Below are positions 1 through 5,791 of a DNA stretch of 5,798 nucleotides, one piece after another. Location of the stretch: the NCBI GenBank assembly GCA_900769965.1, contig CAAGIQ010000111.1, positions 1 to 5,798 of the forward strand, read 5' to 3'. The notes beneath the pieces were generated by a model, which had not been told where the DNA came from, searched no databases, and saw nothing but the letters and a program-made list of their open reading frames with translations. The position numbers and the translations under genes are program-made. Position 1 is the stretch's first letter. Each line of letters starts with the position of its first letter. This stretch comes from Bacilli bacterium. GTDB lineage: Bacteria > Bacillota_I > Bacilli_A > RFN20 > CAG-288.

Positions 1-14
1 CGCTCTTCCGATCT
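1..14. other. Residual Illumina Read-1 adapter at contig end
   Basis: The first 14 bases, CGCTCTTCCGATCT, are identical to the 3' end of the Illumina TruSeq Read-1 adapter. The first C fits the Read-1 version (ending ACGCTCTTCCGATCT) rather than the Read-2 version, which has TG before CTCTTCC. Genuine sequence starts at base 15: from there the reading frame gives the end of a Walker A motif, and bases 15-16 (AA) fit the last two bases of the Glu codon usual in GENGAGKST. The junction creates an artificial in-frame TAA at 14-16. These bases should be trimmed and not treated as genomic. Confidence 0.95.
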
Positions 15-1450
15 AAAACGGGGCTGGAAAATCAACCTTGATGAGCATTTTATTCGGATTCTATTCTCCGGACGAAGGAATTATCAAACGCGATGGAAAA
101 GAAGTGACTATCTCCGATCCAAACGTCGCTAACGAATTAGGTATCGGCATGGTTCACCAACACTTCAAACTAGTCGAAGTTTTTACAGTCCTTGAAAACA
201 TCATCCTCGGTGTTGAACCTCTAAAAGGAAAGCTTGTTCTAAACAAAAACGAAGCCAGAAAGAAAGTCATCGAACTATCTGAAAGATATGGACTTAACGT
301 CGATGTCGACGCCTATATTGAAGACATCTCCGTCGGTATGCAACAACGTACCGAAATCTTAAAGATGCTCTATCGAGATAACGATGTACTAATTTTTGAT
401 GAACCTACCGCAGTTTTAACCCCGCAAGAGATCAAAGAACTTCTTCAAATTATGAAGAATCTCGCTAAGGAAGGTAAATCTATTCTCTTCATCTCCCATA
501 AGCTCGATGAAATTATGGAAGTAGCTGACGTCTGTTCAGTCTTGAGAAGAGGAGAATTAGTGAAAACATTAGACGTTAAAAACACGACCAAAGAGGAATT
601 ATCAAGACTCATGGTTGGACGCGATGTAATATTCACCATCGATAAGAAGGAGTCAAAACCAACAGAAACCATCTTAAAAGTCCGTAACTTAGTTATGGAA
701 GATAAGATCCATAAAGGTGTAAATATCGTCGATGACATCTCTTTCGATGTCAAAAGAGGTGAGATAGTCTGTATCGCCGGAATCGACGGAAACGGTCAAA
801 ACGAAGTGGTATTCGGCATCACCGGATTAGAAAAAGTCAAAGGTGGTCACGTATATTTAAAAGAAAAAGATATCACCGATGAATCGATTCATCACCGAAT
901 CAAAGAAGGTATTTCACACATCCCAGCCGATAGACATAAATACGGTTTAGTCCTCGATTATTCCTTGTATTACAACTCGGTATTAGAGGAATACACCTAC
1001 AATAAGTTCACAAAAAACCGTGTCTTCCTAAACGAAAAGAACATGGAAGAATACACAAAAACTCTAGAAGATAAATACGACGTAAGATCAGGCCAAGGTG
1101 CTAAAACCGTCGTAAGAAGTATGTCGGGCGGTAACCAACAGAAAGCCATCATCGCTCGTGAAATCGAACGTTACCACGATCTATTAATCGCCGTTCAACC
1201 TACTAGAGGTTTAGATGTCGGCGCTATCGAAAACATCCACTCACAAATAATAAAAGACCGCGATAACAACAAAGCGGTACTACTAGTATCTTTCGAGCTC
1301 GATGAAGTAATGAACTTAGCTGATAGGATCTTAGTCATGCACAAAGGTAAAATTGCCGGTGAATTCAAACCTAAAGAAACAACAGTAGAAGAATTAGGTT
1401 TATACATGGCCGGTGCTAAACACAACTACGAATTTAAGGAGGAAAATTAA
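15..1450 (+). CDS. nupO: Nucleoside-type ABC importer ATPase (NupO-like), 5' truncated
   Basis: This is the cytoplasmic ATPase of a BMP/Nup-type (sugar-import-like) ABC importer, with two nucleotide-binding domains in one chain; relatives such as B. subtilis NupO power nucleoside uptake. It is truncated by the contig edge: the frame opens with N-G-A-G-K-S-T (17-37), the end of Walker A, so about 35 residues are missing from a family length near 510. Counting from the TTG at 38, domain 1 shows Q-loop Q41, signature SVGMQQR (98-104), Walker B VLIFDEP (117-123) and switch His154. Domain 2 (from about 211) has a degenerate P-loop GIDGNGQNE (248-256), an intact signature SMSGGNQQK (361-369), a Walker B without Asp-Glu (IAVQPTRGLD, 384-393), and Phe419 where the switch His would be. 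Catalysis is therefore expected mainly at the first site, as is usual in this family. TTG38 or ATG41 should not be called a start. It is the first visible gene of an operon with the two permeases. The specific substrate is not determined. Confidence 0.93.
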
Positions 1451-1452
1451 AA

Positions 1453-2598
1453 ATGAACAAAGTAATTGATTCTCTATCCTTGAAATCCAAAGCCATGCTA
1501 TCCTCTTCAGGAGCTAAGAAGTTCTACTCATCTCTAGCCTGTATCCTATTAGGCTTATTAGTAGGATTTATAATCTTGCTTTGCCTCTCCCCAATGGATG
1601 CAGCCTTCGAGTTCTTCACCATGATTACCGGTGGTCTTCTCTACTTTAAAGTCGACGGTATCTTCTCTATCCTCACTAGAGCAGCCCCACTTATCTGCTG
1701 TGGCTTATCGATCTGTTTCGCTTATAAAGCTGGTATGTTCAACATCGGTGCTGCAGGTCAATACGTAATAGGTGTCTTCGGAAGTTTATTCTTCGCCCTT
1801 TACGTCAAAGCTCCTTGGTACGTATGTATCTTGATGGCGATGTTCTTCTCCTCTATATACGCAGCAATTCCAGGCTTTTTAAAGTCTTTCTTCAACGTTA
1901 ACGAAGTTATCTCAGGTATCATGCTTAACTGGATCGGTTTATTCTTCGTAAACCACTCCTTCCAAACCTACCTTTCTAGCTGCGTCGATGTTACAAAAGG
2001 CTCAAAAACTTTCGCTATAACTAAAGTTAATCCAAGCGCATCAATTCCAGACTTCGGATTAAAATCATCCTTATCAGTCTACTTCAACATCGCGATATTC
2101 ATAGCGATACTAGTAGCGATAATCATCTACTTAATTCTTAACAAAACAACCTTAGGCTATAGAATTAAAGCTAGCGGTATGAATAGACACGCCACTAGAT
2201 ACGCTGGTATGAACGACAAAGCTAGCATCATGTCATCTATGGCTATCTCTGGAGCTTTAGCGGGTTTAGGTGCCGCCTTATATTACTTAAGCGGTATCGA
2301 AGAATGGTCAGTTCAAGCTTCTTCCGCCTTACCTGCCTTACCTTGGAACGGTATAGTTGTTGCCTTCATCGGTCAACTTTCCCCAATAGCCTGTATCTTC
2401 ACAGCCATCTTTACAACCATGCTTTCAGTCGGAGCTAGAGCTATGACTCAAACGATCTTCCCAGCTGAAATTGCCGATTTAATCACCGGTATTGTCGTCT
2501 ACTTATCAGGCTTAACAAACCTCTTCTTCATGCTATTAACTAAATACGTGTTCGAACGAGAAAAACCTATTCACAAAGTAAAGAAAGGAGCTAATTAA
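1453..2598 (+). CDS. nupP: Nucleoside-type ABC importer permease (NupP-like)
   Basis: This is a membrane permease of the BPD_transp_2 family, one of two different subunits that should form the channel worked by the NupO-like ATPase. The 381-residue length suits the longer NupP type. Hydrophobic segments are visible at about 26-47, 70-90, 97-118, 121-141, 153-168, 208-229, 262-281, 299-324 and 340-363. Family landmarks are YKAGMFNIGAAGQYVIG (91-107), the cytoplasmic ATPase-contact loop TTLGYRIKASGMNRHATRYAG (232-252), and SGALAGLGAALYYLSG (266-281). FNIG-x-E-GQ is commonly seen in relatives; here Ala100-Ala101 replace the x-Glu pair. The ATG is well supported: AAGGAGG (1436-1442) lies in the end of the preceding gene with a 10-nt spacer, and only 2 nt separate the two genes, so they are co-transcribed and probably translationally coupled. 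A basic tail (KPIHKVKKGAN) ends the protein in the cytoplasm. Assignment to the Nup/BMP class is firm; the transported nucleoside is not known. Confidence 0.92.
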   Translation: MNKVIDSLSLKSKAMLSSSGAKKFYSSLACILLGLLVGFIILLCLSPMDAAFEFFTMITGGLLYFKVDGIFSILTRAAPLICCGLSICFAYKAGMFNIGAAGQYVIGVFGSLFFALYVKAPWYVCILMAMFFSSIYAAIPGFLKSFFNVNEVISGIMLNWIGLFFVNHSFQTYLSSCVDVTKGSKTFAITKVNPSASIPDFGLKSSLSVYFNIAIFIAILVAIIIYLILNKTTLGYRIKASGMNRHATRYAGMNDKASIMSSMAISGALAGLGAALYYLSGIEEWSVQASSALPALPWNGIVVAFIGQLSPIACIFTAIFTTMLSVGARAMTQTIFPAEIADLITGIVVYLSGLTNLFFMLLTKYVFEREKPIHKVKKGAN

Positions 2599-2600
2599 TT

Positions 2601-3560
2601 ATGTTAGGTGATCAATTCTTATTGCTCTTATCATACATGTTGATATTCGCTACCTCCTTATCATTTGTCGCTTTAGGTGGTATGTTCTCAGAAAGATCAG
2701 GTATCATCAACATCGGTTTAGAAGGTATCATGGTCGTCGGTGGCTTTACAGGATTATTAGTACTTAACGGATTATTAGGAGCAGGAGTTCCTTCTGTTCT
2801 AATAATAATCATAACCATTCTTTCTTCGATTATCGCTGGTATTCTCTACTCGTTATTGCTAGCGGTAGTTGCTATCGAGTTCAAAGCGGACCAAACCTTA
2901 GCTGGTACAGCTTTAAACCTCTTAGCTACCGCTATAGCTATCATCTTCACCAAGAGATTATCAGGAGGCGCTTCAACTTCTATTCACTACCAAAAAGACA
3001 TCTTCGTCTTCTCCTTTGGCCCGTTCTCCTTCAACATCTTCTTATTTATCGCTATCGCAGTAATAATCGTCTCATTCTTCGTCTTATATAAGTTTAGATT
3101 CGGTTTACGCTTAAGAGCGTGTGGCGAAAACCCTTCCGCAGCTGATAGCGTCGGTATCAACGTCAAGTTCTACCGCTACATGGGTGTGATCATCTCCGGT
3201 GGCTTAGCTGGTTTAGGTTCATTAGCTTACATCTTACCAACTCAATCGTTCTGGAACTCCGCTTCCGGTGTTTCTGGCTTCGGTTTCTTAGCGTTAGCAA
3301 TCATGATTTTCGGTCAATGGAAACCTATTAGAATCTCAATTATCTCCTTAGTCTTCTCCTTCTTCCTCGCTTTATCCTACGTCTATTCAGGAATCTTTGA
3401 AGCGCTATTAGGCTTCTCGTTAACCGCGGAACACGGAGTTACTAGCGAGCTATTCAAGATGCTTCCATTCATCGCATCGCTTATCTTATTAACCTTCACA
3501 TCTAAGCGTTCTCGAGCTCCGAAAGCTGAAGGTATTCCATATGACAAATCAGTAAGATAA
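2601..3560 (+). CDS. nupQ: Nucleoside-type ABC importer permease (NupQ-like)
   Basis: This is the second permease of the importer, also BPD_transp_2 family and 319 residues long, the usual size of the shorter NupQ type. It would pair with the NupP-like protein in the membrane. Visible landmarks are FSERSGIINIGLEGIMVVGG (29-48), FKADQTLAGTALNLLATAI (94-112), the ATPase-contact loop FGLRLRACGENPSAADSVGI (167-186), SGGLAGLGS (199-207), GFGFLALAIMIFGQWKP (226-242) and the family-typical tail APKAEGIPYDKSVR (306-319). Hydrophobic segments lie at about 7-28, 38-58, 63-92, 101-116, 144-163, 193-212, 226-238, 244-272 and 286-300. The start is supported by AAAGGAG (2584-2590) with a 10-nt spacer inside the end of the upstream gene; only 2 nt separate the stop and this ATG. 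It is the last gene of the operon, followed within 10 nt by a predicted terminator. It is a distant paralogue of the preceding permease (shared NIG and SGxLAGLG elements). Confidence 0.93.
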   Translation: MLGDQFLLLLSYMLIFATSLSFVALGGMFSERSGIINIGLEGIMVVGGFTGLLVLNGLLGAGVPSVLIIIITILSSIIAGILYSLLLAVVAIEFKADQTLAGTALNLLATAIAIIFTKRLSGGASTSIHYQKDIFVFSFGPFSFNIFLFIAIAVIIVSFFVLYKFRFGLRLRACGENPSAADSVGINVKFYRYMGVIISGGLAGLGSLAYILPTQSFWNSASGVSGFGFLALAIMIFGQWKPIRISIISLVFSFFLALSYVYSGIFEALLGFSLTAEHGVTSELFKMLPFIASLILLTFTSKRSRAPKAEGIPYDKSVR

Positions 3561-3567
3561 TTATCTC

Positions 3568-3597
3568 TAGGTTAGGTGATATGCCTAACCTATTTTT
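3568..3597 (+). terminator. Probable rho-independent terminator of nup operon
   Basis: A 9-bp perfect inverted repeat, TAGGTTAGG (3568-3576) and CCTAACCTA (3584-3592), encloses a 7-nt loop and is followed directly by TTTTT (3593-3597). It starts 7 nt after the stop of the second permease. The stem has only four G-C pairs and the T-run is short, so termination may be partial, which would let some transcripts continue into the acetyltransferase gene. On the minus strand there is no T-run after the hairpin, so it should work only for + strand transcripts. Confidence 0.7.
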
Positions 3598-3603
3598 AGA
3601 GGA
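3598..3603 (+). promoter_or_regulatory. Shine-Dalgarno pointing to upstream GNAT start at 3609
   Basis: AGAGGA lies 5 nt before an ATG at 3609-3611, a good spacing for a ribosome binding site. That ATG is in the same frame as the acetyltransferase, unlike the only other purine-rich candidate, AAGGAG at 3631-3636, which is 20 nt from the ATG at 3657 and has no start codon at normal distance. This site therefore argues that the original start is 3609. Confidence 0.6.
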
Positions 3604-3608
3604 ATAAA

Positions 3609-3632
3609 ATGATATTTAAAAGATTAGAATAA
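3609..3632 (+). pseudogene. Detached N-terminus of the GNAT gene (MIFKRLE then TAA)
   Basis: From the ATG at 3609 the frame reads MIFKRLE and then TAA (3630-3632). The same frame continues without another stop as GELNSSIN into the methionine at 3657. MIFKRLE looks like the first beta strand of GNAT proteins, and the following residues through MYIDYYN look like the usual helix 1. Restoring one sense codon at 3630 would give a 146-residue protein, a normal GNAT length. The simplest reading is a nonsense mutation or a base-call error in a formerly intact gene. A seven-codon leader peptide is a less likely alternative. Confidence 0.55.
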
Positions 3633-3656
3633 GGAGAATTAAATTCTTCTATAAAC

Positions 3657-4049
3657 ATGTACATCGATTATTACAATACTGTAGAAGGTAATAAATATAC
3701 CTACTCTATAGTTCTAAAAAAGTTTCGCCAGTTTATGAACCTCATAGACAATAGGTGTTACGTACTAAAAGAAGAAGATAAGATCTTAGGTGTGGTTTTA
3801 GGCTACATAAAAACTTATGACGATCTAAAAACTTATTATTTAGAAGAGATCGTCATCGAGAAAAGCCACCAGAATCAAAATCTTGGTAGCTACCTTCTCT
3901 CTTTAGTAGAAGAAGACATCAAGAAAGATGATGTTAAAGGCATCGAGCTACTAAGCATCAACGACGAACATCATCATAGATTCTATTTGAAAAACGGTTT
4001 TAAAGACGTTAAGAATATGACCCCTAAAGTAAAGTGGTTTATTTCCTAA
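3657..4049 (+). CDS. GNAT-family N-acetyltransferase, probably 5' disrupted
   Basis: This is a small GNAT-fold enzyme expected to move an acetyl group from acetyl-CoA to an amine; the acceptor cannot be told from sequence. In the 130-residue open part, strands 2-3 appear as CYVLKEEDKILGVVLGYI (about 34-51), strand 4 as YYLEEIVIE (61-69), and the acetyl-CoA pyrophosphate loop as HQNQNLGSYLL (71-81), a Q-x-x-N-x-G variant of the usual R/Q-x-x-G-x-G/A. The C-terminal motif FYLKNGFKDV follows at about 109-118. The ATG at 3657 lacks a properly spaced ribosome binding site, and strand 1 plus part of helix 1 lie upstream in the same frame behind a TAA at 3630-3632. The functional gene therefore probably began at 3609 (146 codons) and this ORF is its remainder, expressed poorly or not at all unless the TAA is an error. 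Its 3' end overlaps the convergent pyrophosphatase gene by 11 bp. The family call is good; intactness is doubtful. Confidence 0.75.
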   Translation: MYIDYYNTVEGNKYTYSIVLKKFRQFMNLIDNRCYVLKEEDKILGVVLGYIKTYDDLKTYYLEEIVIEKSHQNQNLGSYLLSLVEEDIKKDDVKGIELLSINDEHHHRFYLKNGFKDVKNMTPKVKWFIS

Positions 4050-4569
4050 ATGTCTTGTCGTAAAGTTCGATGGATTTTCTAATTATATTCATCGCCTCTT
4101 CTTTGTTAAAAACATCATCGACCCATGTCTCTTTACCTTCGAGAGTCTTATATACTTGGAAGAAGTGTCTAATCTCATCGTAGACATGCTTTGGAAGATC
4201 GTCGATCTCCTTGTAGCAGGAATAATATGGGTCGTTTTTGCATATAGCGATAATCTTTTCATCGGACTTTCCTTGGTCGTACATCTTAAGTACTCCGATA
4301 GGATAGCAGTCTACTAGAGTCATAGGGATAATAGGCTCGCTACAAAGAACTAATACATCCATAGGATCGCCATCATCCGCTAAAGTAAGAGGAATAAATC
4401 CATAGTTAGCTGGATAGTGAGTAGAAGTAAATAAGATTCGGTCCAATCTCAATAAACCGGATTTCTTATCTAACTCGTACTTGTTTTTCGAGCCTTTAGA
4501 AATCTCGATACAGGTTACAAAAGAATCTTCTTTGATCTTTTCTTTGTCGTAGTTGTGCCAAATATTCAT
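4039..4569 (-). CDS. ppa: Inorganic pyrophosphatase, family I (soluble)
   Basis: This cytoplasmic enzyme hydrolyses pyrophosphate to two phosphates, pulling forward nucleic acid, protein and nucleotide synthesis. The 176-residue length matches bacterial family I enzymes (E. coli Ppa, 176 residues in total). The signature DDGDPMDVLVL (65-75) is present. By alignment from memory with E. coli Ppa, all main active-site residues are conserved: E22, K30, E32, R44, Y52, Y56, D66, D68, D71, D98, D103, K105, Y140 and K141. Mg-dependent activity is therefore expected. The ATG is supported by GAGGAG (complement of 4576-4581) 6 nt upstream. It is the last gene of a minus-strand operon, 15 nt after the second ChrA-like gene, so it is probably co-transcribed with the transporters. 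Many Bacillota instead use the unrelated Mn-dependent family II enzyme (PpaC). The gene runs convergently into the acetyltransferase gene with an 11-bp overlap and no visible terminator. Confidence 0.96.
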   Translation of the reverse strand: MNIWHNYDKEKIKEDSFVTCIEISKGSKNKYELDKKSGLLRLDRILFTSTHYPANYGFIPLTLADDGDPMDVLVLCSEPIIPMTLVDCYPIGVLKMYDQGKSDEKIIAICKNDPYYSCYKEIDDLPKHVYDEIRHFFQVYKTLEGKETWVDDVFNKEEAMNIIRKSIELYDKTFRK

Positions 4570-4584
4570 TTTTTTCTCCTCATT

Positions 4585-5172
4585 TTAGACTAAATTCAAA
4601 TATTCAAATAACGAACATATAACTAATCCAAATACTGCCGCAATAGCGATAAATGCGATAGTATTAATCTTCTTTTTAAATATGAACTTATATATCGCTA
4701 ATAATATCAAAAGTAAGGCGATAATCGCTAGAGGTCTAAAGGAAAAGTTAAAAGTTTCCAAAGATTCATAACCTACTGACTTCATCAATAAGATTATTCC
4801 CGAGGAGCAGATAAGGCCAATTGCTACAGGTTTTATTCCTCCTAAGAAATACTGAACGTATTTGTTCTTCATAAGCTTATGGAAAATCGCAGCGATGATG
4901 ATGATAATAATTAACGAAGGCAAGATAACGCCAATAGAAGCTATTAAAGAACCTAAGAAACCCGCTTGCGAAGATCCAACAAAAGTCGCCATGTTGATAG
5001 CGATAGGTCCTGGAGTCGATTCGCAGACACCTAAGAAACTTATAAATTCATCTTCGGTCAACCAGTTGTAATTCAAGACGACTTCCCTAACTAGAGGAAT
5101 CATCGCATAGCCTCCACCGAAAGTGAAAAGACCGATCTTAAAGAATTCGAAGAAAAGATATAAATAGATCAT
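4585..5172 (-). CDS. chrA: Short-chain ChrA-family transporter, second of tandem pair
   Basis: This is an inner-membrane protein of the CHR (chromate ion transporter) family, short single-domain form of 195 residues (full-length two-domain ChrA is about 400). It carries the family motifs FFKIGLFTFGGGYAMIP (10-26), WLTEDEF (37-43) and ESTPGPIAINMATFVG (51-66). Hydrophobic segments lie at about 72-97, 112-131, 147-165 and 170-187. Short ChrA proteins generally occur as adjacent pairs whose two members work together, as with B. subtilis YwrA/YwrB; the upstream gene is the matching partner. The start is fixed by AAGGAGG (complement of 5180-5186) 7 nt upstream and by an ATGA overlap with the partner's stop, showing tight translational coupling. 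Characterised relatives export chromate, but without a visible chromate-responsive regulator (ChrB or similar) the natural anion here is uncertain. Confidence 0.9.
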   Translation of the reverse strand: MIYLYLFFEFFKIGLFTFGGGYAMIPLVREVVLNYNWLTEDEFISFLGVCESTPGPIAINMATFVGSSQAGFLGSLIASIGVILPSLIIIIIIAAIFHKLMKNKYVQYFLGGIKPVAIGLICSSGIILLMKSVGYESLETFNFSFRPLAIIALLLILLAIYKFIFKKKINTIAFIAIAAVFGLVICSLFEYLNLV

Positions 5173-5765
5173 CTCTCTTCCTCCTTAGAAGCATCAGCTT
5201 CTTTTTTCTTAGCGATAACTTCCCTAATGCATTCGACTAGAATTCCAATTCCTCCACCTATAAGGATGAAGAATATCGAAGAAAACTTAATAGAGAACAA
5301 CTCGAAAACGATCATAAGCGAGAAAACGATTCCCATAACTAGTATTGGAATAACTTTCTTCTTCATCTTCTTAAACATGTTAAATCCCGCTTTGAAAACT
5401 AAGATAGCTACCGCACACTTAATTCCAACAAAGGCATATTTAACATATTTAAAAGACATGAATTGATCGAAGAATAACGATATTACAAATATGATTACTA
5501 AGGAAGGAACTACTACTCCAAAAGTAGCAAAAATAGAGCCTATAATTCCTTTTCTTAAATATCCGACATAAGTAGCAGTATTGATAACTAGAGGTCCTGG
5601 AGTCGATTCGGCGATAGCAATTATATCGATCATCTCATCTTCTTTTAACCATTTCTTCTTCTCAACTACCGTTTCGGTAACTTGAGGTATCATGGCATAG
5701 CCGCCCCCGAAAGTGAAAGCACCTATTTTAAAAAAGATCCAAAACAATTCAAATAATTCTTTCAT
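5169..5765 (-). CDS. chrA: Short-chain ChrA-family transporter, first of tandem pair
   Basis: This is the first gene of the minus-strand operon and the partner of the following short ChrA protein. The 198 residues show the same single CHR domain: FFKIGAFTFGGGYAMIP (11-27), WLKEDEM (39-45) and ESTPGPLVINTATYVG (53-68), followed by hydrophobic segments at about 72-98, 112-128, 138-156 and 161-179, and a charged cytoplasmic tail (about 180-198, rich in Lys and Glu). The two paralogues align colinearly over the first 90 residues and share a 19-bp identical stretch in the ESTPGP region (5005-5023 and 5592-5610), consistent with an old gene duplication. The ATG at 5765 has a moderate ribosome site AGAGGT (complement of 5769-5774) close upstream. 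Its TGA stop overlaps the next start by 4 nt. CHR members typically export chromate by anion exchange; the actual substrate here is inferred only. Confidence 0.9.
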   Translation of the reverse strand: MKELFELFWIFFKIGAFTFGGGYAMIPQVTETVVEKKKWLKEDEMIDIIAIAESTPGPLVINTATYVGYLRKGIIGSIFATFGVVVPSLVIIFVISLFFDQFMSFKYVKYAFVGIKCAVAILVFKAGFNMFKKMKKKVIPILVMGIVFSLMIVFELFSIKFSSIFFILIGGGIGILVECIREVIAKKKEADASKEEER

Positions 5766-5785
5766 ACTACCTCTTTAGCATAGAA

Positions 5786-5791
5786 ATTATA
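5786..5791 (-). promoter_or_regulatory. Candidate -10 box for the chrA-chrA-ppa operon
   Basis: On the minus strand this reads TATAAT, a perfect sigma-A type -10 hexamer, ending 20 nt before the ATG at 5765. A start of transcription about 7 nt downstream would give a very short leader of roughly 13-15 nt, just long enough for the AGAGGT ribosome site. The matching -35 box would lie beyond the right edge of the window, so the promoter cannot be confirmed here. Confidence 0.45.

Noticed and set aside
38..43. TTG38 or ATG41 as the true start of the ABC ATPase
   Set aside because: The codons just before encode the Walker A motif NGAGKST, and the stop before them arises from the adapter junction; the gene is truncated and does not start here.
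445..753. Open frame on the minus strand inside the ATPase gene (also 1195-1425, 2612-2818, and + strand 4862-5071 and 5227-5466)
   Set aside because: These lie wholly opposite well-supported conserved genes, have no family-like features, and have composition expected of antisense shadows.
3541..3600. Dedicated promoter for the GNAT gene
   Set aside because: ATGACA (3541) and GATAAT (3556) are only 9 nt apart, and no other convincing -35/-10 pair is seen; the gene may depend on read-through.
3609..3632. Seven-codon regulatory leader peptide upstream of the GNAT gene
   Set aside because: It is in frame with the GNAT, resembles GNAT strand 1, and has no attenuator-type hairpin downstream; a broken N-terminus explains it better, although this is not proven.
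3630..3632. TAA recoded as a sense codon
   Set aside because: TAA ends several intact genes in this window (ATPase, both permeases, pyrophosphatase), so reassignment is not credible.
3960..4040. Terminator for the chrA-chrA-ppa transcript
   Set aside because: Only AAAAC/GTTTT-type complementarity with an impossibly small loop is present; no GC-containing stem followed by a T-run on the minus strand.
4585..5765. Frameshifted single full-length ChrA instead of two genes
   Set aside because: Each ORF carries a full set of N-terminal family motifs, the second has its own perfect Shine-Dalgarno, and paired short ChrA genes are a known arrangement.
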